Of a stretch of 64,000 nt of DNA, positions 44,282 through 53,783 are shown one piece after another. Under the pieces are notes generated by a model that saw only the letters and a list, made by a program, of their open reading frames with translations, did no database searches and was not told the origin of the DNA. This DNA comes from Natronococcus sp. AD-5. GTDB lineage: Archaea; Halobacteriota; Halobacteria; Halobacteriales; Natrialbaceae. The stretch lies in assembly GCF_030734285.1 (NCBI RefSeq), contig NZ_CP132294.1, positions 1,178,001-1,242,000 of the forward strand, written 5' to 3'. Numbering within the stretch: position 1 is the first letter of the stretch; every line of letters starts with the position of its first letter. The position numbers and the translations under genes were made by a program.

Positions 44282-46576
44282 ATGTCAACGTCTGACACAC
44301 CCAACGGCACGAATCGTATCAGCATCACCGAACTAAAATCGATCGACTCCGCAGAAGAAGTCGAAGAACTCCTCGAGGCGCTCGACATCACCTGGAACCG
44401 ACTGGGCGGGGAAGACCGAAACAACAGCGGCATCGTCGGTGTGAGTCGGTCCCCTGCGAAGGCGTTCTTCGAGCGCGTTTCCAACGGCGAAGACGCTGTG
44501 ATCGAACGCGTAGCCATCGAGGAGTATGGCGATATCGAAACCGCTATCGAGGAGCTCCCGGACAACCCGCGGGATGCCGTCGCAGAACTGTTCGACGTCC
44601 CGGACAGCGACCTACAAAACCTCGGTGACAAGGAACTCACCGCGCTCGCGGACCGGGTCCAGCTCCAACTGCGGGATAGCGGTCGTGAGGGGCGGCCGAC
44701 GATTGATGTCCGCGACAAGGGACTCGGCCAGCATCCCGACAACTTCACCGACACGTTCCTCTCGCTGAACAGCGACAACAAGAACAGCAAGCCGATCCTG
44801 ATCGGGCGGTACGGTCAAGGCGGATCGAGTTCGATCACATATACACCGTACACGCTCATCGTCTCCCGCTCGTACACCGGCGGTCCTATCGGCTGGACCG
44901 TCATCAAGCGGGATAAACACTACGAGACCGAAGACGGGACCATCGTCGACACATACGTTTACGCGGCCGCCCCGGACGGATCGATCCCGCGAATCTCCGT
45001 CCCGGACGATCATGAGTTCGAAGGGTCGCTCGTCCGGATGATCGAATACGACGCAGCCAACTTCAGTAACACCATCTCTACCCGGCCGGACCGGAACAAC
45101 CTCCGGGGACTGACCGGCCACCAGATGTTCGCAAGCGTCCTCCCGATCCAGGTCGAGGACTACCGGGGCGACAGCATCGAAAGCCACCGCGTCACCGGGA
45201 ACCGGCAGCTGCTTGACGACGCGACTTATGTCGACGAAGTCGACGGGAACCGTACTCGGGGGACGATGAACGTCTCGACGGACCTCGGCCCCCTCGAAGT
45301 CCGGTACTGGATCATCGACCCGGACCAGAGCGATGAGGACGACCTCAATCGACGCAAGATCATTAAGAAGTTCGCCGATCCGAGCAACCCCCTCGTGTTC
45401 ACCGTCTCAGGGCAGATCCATCATGAAGAGGGCAAGGACATTCTCGACGATGCGGGGCTGACGTTCGTGAAAGGCCGTATCATCGTCGAGGTAAATTTCG
45501 ACAAGCTAGATGAGCACGACCGGACGCTCATCTTCTCGACCACCCGCGAGGGCGCTTCCGGTGGCTCGGAATACCACCACGTCTGTGACCGCCTTCAGCA
45601 CACGTTCGAAACGGATCCGACGCTCCAGCGGCTGCATGACCACTACGAGGAGAAGGCGAAGAAGGGTAGCGAAACGGACGACGACGCCACCGACGAACTG
45701 GCTGACCTGATGGAAAGCCTGGACATGGTCGGCGCGGACGACGGCGACGAACTAGACGGCGGTGATGGCGACGACGCAGACGATGACGACGGGGACGACG
45801 AGGAAGACGACGATGAGCCGTACGTGCCGGACCCGGTCGAACCACTTCACGACGAGCCCACCGACCTCGAGATCGTCAACCCGGATGATCCGATCCCGGC
45901 CCGGCAAGGCGGGACGATGACAGTCCATCTCGAGGTCGACGCTGTCGACGCGTTCGACAATCGCACCGACGTCGAGTACGAAGCGATCCCGATGGATGCG
46001 GCCGCCACCGCGATCAAATGGAAGTACGAGACGTGTCTCAATAACGGCCACCGGTACATCACCTTCAGCGTCGATGACGACGCCTCGATCGGCGATACCG
46101 GTCAGATCGGAATCAAGCTAACCTGGGACAACGGCTCCCTGTCGGACACCCGGGACATCACGATCGCTGAACCGATTGACCGGTCGCCCACGAAGCGGTC
46201 GCGAGGAACGGTTCCGCCCGAAATCATGGGAGTAGAAGATCTCGACAACACTGACGCCCCGTTCGACTGGGGCGAGAAGAGCGTCGTCGAGTACACCCCG
46301 AACGACGACGGCCGCGACGTGGTCTGGATCGCGATGTTCAACACGCACGTCCAACGCGTCCTTGACGAGGTCAACCGGAGTCAGTCGACCTTCGACCGGT
46401 ACACCCGGCTGTACAAGGCACACATCGCGTTCTACGCCGTCCAACGTCACCAGGAAACCGTGATCGAGACAGATGACCTGCCCGAGGAGGCGCTGAACGC
46501 CGAACAGAACCGGTTCGCGAAGACGCTGATCCAAGCGATCGCCAAGGACGTCGACCCGGCGGCACTGGCGCTGTAG
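44282..46576 (+). CDS. pbeA: GHKL-ATPase protein of the phosphorothioation-linked defence module (PbeA-like)
   Basis: A 764-residue protein. The N-terminal part has a GHKL ATP-binding fold: N box RVSNGEDAVIER (N68, D71), DVRDKGLGQHP (145-149, DxGxG) and GRYGQGGSS (175-183). Residues about 490-525 are an almost pure Asp/Glu linker, followed by a beta-rich domain (MTVHLEVDAVDAFDNRTDVE) and a helical C-terminus. It is first in a plus-strand operon facing dndCDEA. The described archaeal PbeABCD module blocks viral replication when paired with DndCDEA; I assign pbeA by position and layout, not by alignment. Confidence 0.72.
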   Translation: MSTSDTPNGTNRISITELKSIDSAEEVEELLEALDITWNRLGGEDRNNSGIVGVSRSPAKAFFERVSNGEDAVIERVAIEEYGDIETAIEELPDNPRDAVAELFDVPDSDLQNLGDKELTALADRVQLQLRDSGREGRPTIDVRDKGLGQHPDNFTDTFLSLNSDNKNSKPILIGRYGQGGSSSITYTPYTLIVSRSYTGGPIGWTVIKRDKHYETEDGTIVDTYVYAAAPDGSIPRISVPDDHEFEGSLVRMIEYDAANFSNTISTRPDRNNLRGLTGHQMFASVLPIQVEDYRGDSIESHRVTGNRQLLDDATYVDEVDGNRTRGTMNVSTDLGPLEVRYWIIDPDQSDEDDLNRRKIIKKFADPSNPLVFTVSGQIHHEEGKDILDDAGLTFVKGRIIVEVNFDKLDEHDRTLIFSTTREGASGGSEYHHVCDRLQHTFETDPTLQRLHDHYEEKAKKGSETDDDATDELADLMESLDMVGADDGDELDGGDGDDADDDDGDDEEDDDEPYVPDPVEPLHDEPTDLEIVNPDDPIPARQGGTMTVHLEVDAVDAFDNRTDVEYEAIPMDAAATAIKWKYETCLNNGHRYITFSVDDDASIGDTGQIGIKLTWDNGSLSDTRDITIAEPIDRSPTKRSRGTVPPEIMGVEDLDNTDAPFDWGEKSVVEYTPNDDGRDVVWIAMFNTHVQRVLDEVNRSQSTFDRYTRLYKAHIAFYAVQRHQETVIETDDLPEEALNAEQNRFAKTLIQAIAKDVDPAALAL

Positions 46577-46727
46577 CCCCTACCACGGCCTGTTCAGCTC
46601 GCATGGAGCCCAAGTTGCAGCAGTCGGACCGGTCGCGGAGCCGACAAGCGACGACACTGATCAATCAGGCAATAGGAAATAGCAGGTATAGCAACATATT
46701 AACCAATTCGACTCGATTTGAGAGCAA

Positions 46728-48884
46728 ATGAGCGGGCCAGACACAGCTGCAGACGGCGAGCACGGGTTGCGGCGCCTGCAGCTGCAGGAGGAATTCCGGA
46801 TGGGGGACGACCCGCTGAACGAGTTCTATATCCCGGCGCTGCGGCAGAGCACCCGCTACGACCGGGCTGCCGGCTTTTTCGACAGTAAGTCGCTGCAGTA
46901 CGCCGCCCAGGGCATCGCCGGCCTGATCGCGAACGGCGGATCGATGCGACTGATCACGAGCCCGCACCTCAAGCCGGAAGATATCGAGGCGCTCCAGACG
47001 GCCGATGACGCCGAGACCGAGGAATCCGTCCTCACCGACCGGCTGGAAGAACGGCTCTTCGAAGGGGACTACCTCGAGTTCGTGAACACCGACCGGTTCA
47101 AATGCCTCGCGTGGATGGTGGAGCAGGACCTGCTGGACATCCGGATTGCGTACCTCACAGCGAGCGACAAGGAAACGAACCCGTTCAGCATCTACCACGA
47201 AAAGCTCGGTGTGATCGGTGATGACGCCGGGAACCGGGTGGCGTTCAGCGGCTCCATCAACGAAACCGCTGCCGGGTGGACGGACAACTACGAATCGTTC
47301 GACATCTTTCGGAGCTGGCAGCCCGGCGAAGCCACGCGCGTGGACAACAAAGAGCAGGCGTTCGACCGGCTCTGGTACAATGACGACGCGATGGTTACAG
47401 TCCGCGAACTGCCGGATGCCATCGAAACCGGGCTGGAGGAGTATAGTCCGGGCACGGTGGACGGCCTCCCGGCGCTCGACATGTTCTTCACCGAGGAGGG
47501 CGGGGACGGCAGCCCGGCACCCGCTGAACGGGAGGACGAGGTCGAGCTGTGGGAGCATCAGCAGGAGGCGATCCAATGGTGGCGCGATCACGACTATGAA
47601 GGGTTGTTCGCGATGGCGACCGGGGCAGGCAAGACATTGACCGCGCTCCGCGCAGCCCGGCTCCAAGCAGACGTCCGGCTGACCGTGGTCGTGGTCCCGT
47701 CAAAGGTGCTACTCCAGCAGTGGAAGGAGGAGATCCGAACCGTCTTCGGCCCCAACATCGATATCCAGGAGTGCAGCGGAGACACGGATTGGAAGACAAA
47801 CATGACATCGTTGGTCGACCCGTTCCGGGTCGGCTCGTTGGATGCCATCCACGACCTGCCCCGGTCCGTAGTCCTGACCACGCTCCACACGGCGTCGAGC
47901 GACACCTTCCTGAACTACTTGAAGCACGTGCTACCGGAGCGCCTGCAGCTCATCGTCGACGAGGTGCACCGCGCGGGGGCCCCGACCTTCCAGTCAATCT
48001 TCGAGGTGGATGCCGGTCGGCGGATTGGGCTGTCCGCGACACCGGACCGGCAATGGGACGAGGACGGGACCGCCGCCATCTACAGCTATTTCGGGGGAGA
48101 CGACCCGTTCCGGTTCACGACACTGGAGGCGATCGAGAACGGGTATCTGACGGAGTACGAGTACCACCCGATCATCTGTGAGCTGACACCACAGGAGTTC
48201 GAGGAATACGCGGCGCTCACGACGCGGATCGAACAACTGTCAGCACAGATCAGTTCGAACGATCGCGTAGACGATTTGATCATTAATCAGCGGGACCATC
48301 TCCTCCGAGAACGCGCCGATATTAAGAAGACGGCGGCGCGAAAACCGGACCGGTTCGAGGAGTTCCTGGCGATGGACCACCCGCGTCCGGCCCTGGTGTT
48401 CTGTGAGGACACGGAACAGATCGAGGAGTTGGAACGCCGGTTCCAAGATCATGAGGGCATCGACTACGGCGTCTATATTTCTAACCGGGAGGAAGAACAG
48501 GCCGATGCGTTCTTCCGGTTTGAACACGATCTCCTCGACTACCTGCTGGCGATCAAGTGCCTCGACGAGGGTGTCGACGTCCCGGACTGTTCGACCGCTG
48601 TGATCATTGCAAGCTCCCGGAATAAACGGGAGTTCATCCAGCGGCGGGGCCGCGTGCTTCGACAGACAGAGGCCGTGGACCGGGCACAGATCTATGATAT
48701 GCTCGTCCTCCCGGGCCTGGGGGCACCGCCAGACGACGAGCGCGCACGGTCCCTGGTCAAGCAGGAACTTGAGCGTGCAAAAGTGCTGATGGAAGCGGCC
48801 GAGAATCGGGACGCGGTCGAGCAGCAATTAGCAGAAGAGTTGGATACATATGGGCGGAGTTTCAAACACTTAGCATACATCTAA
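46728..48884 (+). CDS. pbeB: PLD-domain SF2 helicase of the defence module (PbeB-like)
   Basis: A 718-residue protein. Residues about 25-185 form a phospholipase D-like domain with one HxK motif (YHEKLGVIGD, H157/K159) followed by FSGSINET. An SF2 helicase follows: Walker A ATGAGKT (297-303), Walker B IVDEVHRAG, LSATPDR as motif III and the C-terminal QRRGRVLRQ as motif VI. This architecture matches the DEAD/DEAH proteins annotated as phosphorothioation-system restriction enzymes. Its start lies 151 bases after the GHKL gene. It probably translocates on or remodels unmodified DNA; whether the PLD half cuts is not known. Confidence 0.78.
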   Translation: MSGPDTAADGEHGLRRLQLQEEFRMGDDPLNEFYIPALRQSTRYDRAAGFFDSKSLQYAAQGIAGLIANGGSMRLITSPHLKPEDIEALQTADDAETEESVLTDRLEERLFEGDYLEFVNTDRFKCLAWMVEQDLLDIRIAYLTASDKETNPFSIYHEKLGVIGDDAGNRVAFSGSINETAAGWTDNYESFDIFRSWQPGEATRVDNKEQAFDRLWYNDDAMVTVRELPDAIETGLEEYSPGTVDGLPALDMFFTEEGGDGSPAPAEREDEVELWEHQQEAIQWWRDHDYEGLFAMATGAGKTLTALRAARLQADVRLTVVVVPSKVLLQQWKEEIRTVFGPNIDIQECSGDTDWKTNMTSLVDPFRVGSLDAIHDLPRSVVLTTLHTASSDTFLNYLKHVLPERLQLIVDEVHRAGAPTFQSIFEVDAGRRIGLSATPDRQWDEDGTAAIYSYFGGDDPFRFTTLEAIENGYLTEYEYHPIICELTPQEFEEYAALTTRIEQLSAQISSNDRVDDLIINQRDHLLRERADIKKTAARKPDRFEEFLAMDHPRPALVFCEDTEQIEELERRFQDHEGIDYGVYISNREEEQADAFFRFEHDLLDYLLAIKCLDEGVDVPDCSTAVIIASSRNKREFIQRRGRVLRQTEAVDRAQIYDMLVLPGLGAPPDDERARSLVKQELERAKVLMEAAENRDAVEQQLAEELDTYGRSFKHLAYI

Positions 48885-48885
48885 C

Positions 48886-49071
48886 ATGCAAGACTCTGTT
48901 TCCGACGATGAACTCCGAAAGCTGATCCAAGAGAAAGCTGAGGAGCACAATCTGCCGCCCGAACTTCTACTCGATATCTATGAGGCCGAACGTGAGGTCG
49001 TAAACATGGATCGCCGCCGATCGATCCTGAAGGATGTCGGGGCATTACTGGAAGAAGAAGTGGACAGCTAA
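48886..49071 (+). CDS. Small protein associated with the DNA modification/defence operon
   Basis: A 61-residue protein: MQDSVSDDELRKLIQEKAEE, then HNLPPELLLDIYEAEREVVN, ending LKDVGALLEEEVDS. It starts one base after the stop of the helicase gene and ends 12 bases before the SMC-like gene, so it is a bona fide operon member. It is all-helical and acidic. Small proteins of this kind are found beside several DNA modification systems; the role is unknown, perhaps as a subunit or adaptor. Confidence 0.72.
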   Translation: MQDSVSDDELRKLIQEKAEEHNLPPELLLDIYEAEREVVNMDRRRSILKDVGALLEEEVDS

Positions 49072-49083
49072 CACCGCACAACT

Positions 49084-51051
49084 ATGGAGATCACTGAACT
49101 CACCGTCGAAAACTTCCGCCCGTACTACGGGGAAGTAACGATCAAACCGCGTACGGAGGCCGAACACCCGCTTGTCTTGATCCGCGGGAAGAACGATACG
49201 GGAAAAACATCGCTCTTCGCTGCGATCCGCTTCTGTCTGTACGGGGCGCAAAACCGAGCTGAATACACCGAACACATCAACCGGACCGCTGCCGAGGAGG
49301 CCAGCGGGACCAGCCGGGTCGAGATTACGTTCCTCCATGATGACGAGGTATACACGATCGAACGCGGGATCAACTATAGCCAGGTCGAAGACGCTGATAA
49401 CCGGCAGGCTGCGAACTGGTACCGGGAAGTCCGAGGTCCGTCCGGCGTCCTCGTTGAGCAAGGATCCAGTGAACCGGAGTACCGTCGGTTTATCAACCGG
49501 GTTCTGCCGGAGAACGTTGCCCGGTTTTTCTTGTTTGACGCCGAGGAACTCCAGCGGTTCGAGGAGTCCCATGACGAGACGGTTCGGGAGTCAATCGAGA
49601 CCGTCCTCGGGATCCAGGAGATCGAAAACGCAATCGCCGATCTGGACGACCGGAAACGGAAGTTCGACCGCGATTACGCGGACTTCGAATCAACCGCAAG
49701 CGAAGTCGAAGAGCTGCGGAAGGAGCTGCGGAAAGTGATGGATGAACTTGAGGCGATCGGTGACGACACCGAAGGCGAGATCGCTGAAATCCAAGACAAG
49801 ATCGAGACGAAAAAGACCAGTCGCCGCGAGGTTCGCAACGAGCTGGAAAAGATCCAGGACACAGAGCCGCTCCGCGAGGAGATGGAGGAACTCCAGAAAG
49901 AACTACGTGAGGCCGAAGAGGAGCTTCAAGAGAACATCACGCAGCGGAACGAGCTCCGCCGGGAGCTGGGCCCGGTCATGGCCGCCCGCGGCCGACAGGT
50001 GTTCCGAGACGACTACGACATCGAAGGTGCCAGCGGGGAAGCGGAAGTTCTCCACAAGGTCCTCGAACGGGGGACCTGTGTCTGCGGCGATGATTTGACG
50101 GACGAGAAGCGTCAGCAGGTCATGGACCGGTATTCGAAGCTACAGTCCTCGGAGCGCCAACGGTTGTCGGAGCTCATGGAAATCTGCCAGAACGTTGATA
50201 CCGTAGTCTCCACCGAGCTAGACCGGTACCGACAGTATCAGACGGCGGTTCGTCGCCTCCGCCGCACTATTGATGCCAAAAAGGAGGAAATCGACGATAT
50301 CCAGTCACAGATCGATAAGATCGAGGAAGCCGAGAAAGAAGGTCTGAAACAGAAGGAGAAGCAACTCAATAAAGAGATCCAGGAGCTCGAAGCGGAGCTG
50401 AACCAGAAGCGCGAGCGAAAAGGCGAGCTCTCCAGTGAGAAGAATCGGCTGAAGACACGGATCGACGGAATGGAAGAAGCCGGCAGCGAAGCAGAACGGT
50501 ATCGGGAACTGTCTACCTTGGCGGAGCGCTGCGAGCGAGCATTCAAAGACATCAAGGAGGAATTGGTCGAGAGCCGACGGGATTCTGTCGAACAACACGC
50601 GACAGAGACCTTCCTCAAGTTAACGAACCGTCCGGACTATTACCAGGGCCTCGAGATCACGGAAAACTATGAGCTGCGCGTTAAAACGCCGAACGCCACC
50701 CGGAGCCTGGAGGACCAGGACCCGAGCGCTGGCCAGACGCAAATCATCGCCTACTCGTTCATCGCCGGCCTGAGCAAGTACACAACGCGGAACGCGCCCG
50801 TCGTGATCGACACCCCGATCGGCCGCCTAGATCCGGAGCACAAGGCCAAACTCGTCGATTTCTACCACGAGTTCAGCGACCAAGTCATCATACTCTACCA
50901 GCCGAACGAACTGTCGAAAGACGATATCGAGGAAATGGGCGAGTTTATCGCCGATCACTACGAAATCACGATCCGGAATGACGACATCAGCTCGTCGATG
51001 ATCGAGGAGCTCCCTGATGTCATGGCGGCTGCGGTGGAGGTAGAATCATGA
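49084..51051 (+). CDS. pbeC: SMC/Rad50-like ATPase of the defence module (PbeC-like)
   Basis: A 655-residue protein. Walker A is RGKNDTGKTS (34-43). Two long coiled coils (about 195-310 and 370-510) flank a CVCG zinc-hook-like turn (about 334-337). The C-terminal head has DQDPSAGQTQIIAYSFIAG (signature-like motif) and VVIDTPIGRLDPEHKAKLVD (Walker B with D loop). It is built like DndD, encoded on the other strand 6 kb away. The last four bases overlap the next start (ATGA). Rad50-like ATPases act as DNA clamps; a sensor or clamp role in PT-guided defence is inferred. Confidence 0.75.
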   Translation: MEITELTVENFRPYYGEVTIKPRTEAEHPLVLIRGKNDTGKTSLFAAIRFCLYGAQNRAEYTEHINRTAAEEASGTSRVEITFLHDDEVYTIERGINYSQVEDADNRQAANWYREVRGPSGVLVEQGSSEPEYRRFINRVLPENVARFFLFDAEELQRFEESHDETVRESIETVLGIQEIENAIADLDDRKRKFDRDYADFESTASEVEELRKELRKVMDELEAIGDDTEGEIAEIQDKIETKKTSRREVRNELEKIQDTEPLREEMEELQKELREAEEELQENITQRNELRRELGPVMAARGRQVFRDDYDIEGASGEAEVLHKVLERGTCVCGDDLTDEKRQQVMDRYSKLQSSERQRLSELMEICQNVDTVVSTELDRYRQYQTAVRRLRRTIDAKKEEIDDIQSQIDKIEEAEKEGLKQKEKQLNKEIQELEAELNQKRERKGELSSEKNRLKTRIDGMEEAGSEAERYRELSTLAERCERAFKDIKEELVESRRDSVEQHATETFLKLTNRPDYYQGLEITENYELRVKTPNATRSLEDQDPSAGQTQIIAYSFIAGLSKYTTRNAPVVIDTPIGRLDPEHKAKLVDFYHEFSDQVIILYQPNELSKDDIEEMGEFIADHYEITIRNDDISSSMIEELPDVMAAAVEVES

Positions 51052-51551
51052 CGCGCACAATCAAAACCGGGAAACAACATATCTACATCCGCTACGTTAA
51101 GCGAGCCGAACCATCCCGCGACGATGACGACGAAGCAGACGAGATGACGTCCACTGACACGGAGGCCAGCTCAGACGACGACTATTTCTTCAAATACCAG
51201 TACGAACTGTTCAGCTTCGGGGCCATCCTCGGCTTCCTCCGCGACGAAAAGGTCGACGCCGATGCGTCCTACGGCCAGGATATTCTCAAGGTCGAGCGTA
51301 TCAATGAGGATAACAGCCATCGTCAGACCATCGATTTCATTACAAAGGTCGTCCAATTCGAGGAAGGCCTTGACGAGGGCGACGCATGGGAGGAAGTACT
51401 CCGGTACGCGGATGCCGGTGTCACCCGCTTCGACGAAGAGACGGATGACGACCTCGACTTCGTTCGGTTCGTCGAAGACGCGTCCGAGGAGCTATGGCGC
51501 GACCGGTTCGCCAACACCATTGGCACGCCAGGAGACGTCGGAACCCTTTAA
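51048..51551 (+). CDS. pbeD: Small acidic protein of the defence module (PbeD-like)
   Basis: A 167-residue protein starting at the ATG that overlaps the SMC-like gene stop. It begins MTRTIKTGKQHIYIRYVKRA, then a very acidic linker (DDDDEADEMTSTDTEASSDD), then an ordered part YFFKYQYELFSFGAILGFLR and VVQFEEGLDEGDAWEEVLRY. No catalytic motif is seen. Overlap with the upstream gene means it is made together with the ATPase and is probably its partner. Name by operon position. Confidence 0.65.
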   Translation: MTRTIKTGKQHIYIRYVKRAEPSRDDDDEADEMTSTDTEASSDDDYFFKYQYELFSFGAILGFLRDEKVDADASYGQDILKVERINEDNSHRQTIDFITKVVQFEEGLDEGDAWEEVLRYADAGVTRFDEETDDDLDFVRFVEDASEELWRDRFANTIGTPGDVGTL

Positions 51552-51681
51552 TTCGGTGGTACGGCAGCTTGAGACAGAAATTTTCCAACTGTGAAATGTA
51601 CCTTTATTATCTGTCGGGTTTCCTCCCGTAGGCGACTGATATGAAGAGATAAATCAGAAGAATATCTATTCAAAGTGAATC

Positions 51682-53034
51682 ATGGATCTCGGTGAGAAGA
51701 CCTGGGAAGTAATACAAACAGACTCAAAAGCTGCCCTAAACCGAATACAGGATCGATTTATTAATTTATACCAGAACGAGAGCGATAGAGAGGGATGGGG
51801 TCAATATTTAGATCCGCCCCCACACCGAAACCATACCGGTATATACGGAACCGGTAGTGGAATCCAAGTTCTTTCCTGTAATGACGACCCTGATTTGAGT
51901 GATCTATTACAAACTTCCCAGGAATGGATCATTGAACAATGGGACTCAGATGATTCGAAAACTGCAAATAAAGGTCATAGGTTCCTAACTTACAAGGCTG
52001 CTTTTTGCTTATTTGGGCTCACAGAGAAAGATACAGCCCATGTTGGTGGATGTACTGAATATAATGAGGAATACGCCGATATTGTTGACAACTTCTATCT
52101 AGAACTCTGGGAGAGACGAGTCGATAAAAGAGGATGGGGAGAATATTGGCTTGAAACGGAACCAGACGAACCTCAGTTACAGAGTTCTGCACTTATGATA
52201 CTAGCTCTTCTTGGTCATGAGGATATTAGAAACAAGAAAGAGTTTAAAAGTATTTTAAAATATATTGGAAAGAGGGCATATCAGGAAGGGTCAGCTTTAG
52301 ATAGACAGAAGATAGGAAATAAAACAGATACTGCTGTTACAGTTTCGCTCTGTCTACTAGCCCTTAGTCGTTACAGGACTGTTATGGGTTATCAGAACAT
52401 AGACAAGGAAATAGGTAATCTAATTGATGACTTAGGGCACGTAGTTGGTAGTATAGCAAGAGGTGCTACTGACATCGATCCCTCGACATATTCTACCTAT
52501 CTAATCTCACTTCCAGAATCAGATGAACTACCACCGGAGGACGTTTGGTTAGAGCATTATTTCATTATTATACTATTTCCAATTATAGCCTTAGCGCTAT
52601 TGGAAGCTGGAACGCCTCATGTGGGTCATAACCAACTATTCATAAGGAATGTTGTCCAAAAGTATAGTGATATGATCCTTTCTTCCAACGCAGATTGTTT
52701 TAGTTCTGCTAAGACCAATCGCTGCTCTACCCATGATCATTTTTGGATCGCAATGATGTTACGAAGGTTCTCACAGACGGACATCAGTCAGGAATCCCTC
52801 TTATCGAAAGCCAGGAGTTATCTAAGGAGTAAGTATGTAGGGTCTGTACTATTAATATCTGTGTTACTTGTAATGGCTATAATTGCTGCGATGCTTAATG
52901 AGATATATCAGTCCTCGACTATCACAGCAATTTCCTCGTTGGTTATTGCCCTTATTGGAGCACTCCTAGGAGAATCTGAACCGGTTATTTGGCTTAAGGA
53001 ACATATCAACAATTACTTTAATGCCCACATATAA
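51682..53034 (+). CDS. Membrane-anchored, alpha/alpha-toroid-like protein of unknown function
   Basis: A 450-residue, AT-rich gene lying between the Pbe and Dnd modules. Repeated blocks (GWGQYLDPPPHRNHTGIYGT; RGWGEYWLETEPDEPQLQSS followed by ALMILALLG; NKTDTAVTVSLCLLALSRY; STHDHFWIAMMLRRFSQ) resemble helical-pair repeats of terpenoid-cyclase or prenyltransferase-like toroids. The C-terminus has two membrane helices (VGSVLLISVLLVMAIIAAML and ITAISSLVIALIGALLG) with a short linker between. No catalytic DxDD or zinc site is evident. Codon use differs strongly from the operons on each side, so it probably came separately. A membrane effector or sensor is possible but unproven. Confidence 0.65.
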   Translation: MDLGEKTWEVIQTDSKAALNRIQDRFINLYQNESDREGWGQYLDPPPHRNHTGIYGTGSGIQVLSCNDDPDLSDLLQTSQEWIIEQWDSDDSKTANKGHRFLTYKAAFCLFGLTEKDTAHVGGCTEYNEEYADIVDNFYLELWERRVDKRGWGEYWLETEPDEPQLQSSALMILALLGHEDIRNKKEFKSILKYIGKRAYQEGSALDRQKIGNKTDTAVTVSLCLLALSRYRTVMGYQNIDKEIGNLIDDLGHVVGSIARGATDIDPSTYSTYLISLPESDELPPEDVWLEHYFIIILFPIIALALLEAGTPHVGHNQLFIRNVVQKYSDMILSSNADCFSSAKTNRCSTHDHFWIAMMLRRFSQTDISQESLLSKARSYLRSKYVGSVLLISVLLVMAIIAAMLNEIYQSSTITAISSLVIALIGALLGESEPVIWLKEHINNYFNAHI

Positions 53035-53060
53035 CTATATTTATAGTTATTTATATGGAG

Positions 53061-53690
53061 TTACCCTTTTCGAGCAGTTACAGTGACCCAAATATTATCG
53101 GTTTTAGATCGTATTTGAGAAAAGCCTGCTTGAGAAAGAATGTAACGAATGTCATTAGGTTGGTAATACTCGAAATACCTACCATTCATGGTATCTGTTC
53201 TCAGTTGGTTTCGCTTTACAGAAAGGAAAATAACGCCGTTATCCTGAAGTACACGTCGGAATTCCTGAAGAGTATCGGTTGCGTGTGAGCGGGGAATATG
53301 AAGGAAAGAGGCAGAACTCCAAATTCCGTCAAAAGCTTCATCCTGAAACGGCATCTGACGCATATCTCCTTGAACTAACGATGCATCTGGAGTATGACTG
53401 TTTGCGACTTGAAGAAAAGACGAAACTACATCAAGGCCAACCACATTATATCCTGCGGACGTAAATGTAGCAAGATCTGAACCGGGTCCACAGCCAACAT
53501 CTAAAATACGGTTACCATCTAAGGTATTACAGAATTCCTCACCATATCGTTCAGCGATTGACACAGATAAATATTTGTCCACATAGGTATCAATATCAGA
53601 CTCATAGACACTGCGAGTCCGAGAGACCTCATCCATGCCCTCAAAACCGAGTTGTGGCTTAAATAAGTTAGCGTTGTACATAACAGTCAA
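53061..53690 (-). CDS. SAM-dependent methyltransferase, class I
   Basis: A 209-residue protein. RILDVGCGPGSDLATFTSAG (about 61-80) is SAM motif I, followed by VVGLDVVSSFL (motif II, Asp), LVQGDMRQMPFQDEAFDGIW and VLQDNGVIFLSVKRNQ. It is the small-molecule type (ubiE/Coq3-like), not a DNA methyltransferase. AT-rich like its neighbour, it lies tail to tail with the toroid-like gene (26 bases apart) and just downstream of dndA. Whether it takes part in DNA modification is unknown. The exact start (53690 or the nearby ATG) is uncertain. Confidence 0.75.
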   Translation of the reverse strand: MTVMYNANLFKPQLGFEGMDEVSRTRSVYESDIDTYVDKYLSVSIAERYGEEFCNTLDGNRILDVGCGPGSDLATFTSAGYNVVGLDVVSSFLQVANSHTPDASLVQGDMRQMPFQDEAFDGIWSSASFLHIPRSHATDTLQEFRRVLQDNGVIFLSVKRNQLRTDTMNGRYFEYYQPNDIRYILSQAGFSQIRSKTDNIWVTVTARKG

Positions 53691-53783
53691 TTATTTTTTA
53701 GAAGATCACCACTTGCAACATGTCTAGCTCGAGACGCCAATAGAGGATAACTCTATAACAGGAAGGATAAAGGTCCTGCTATG

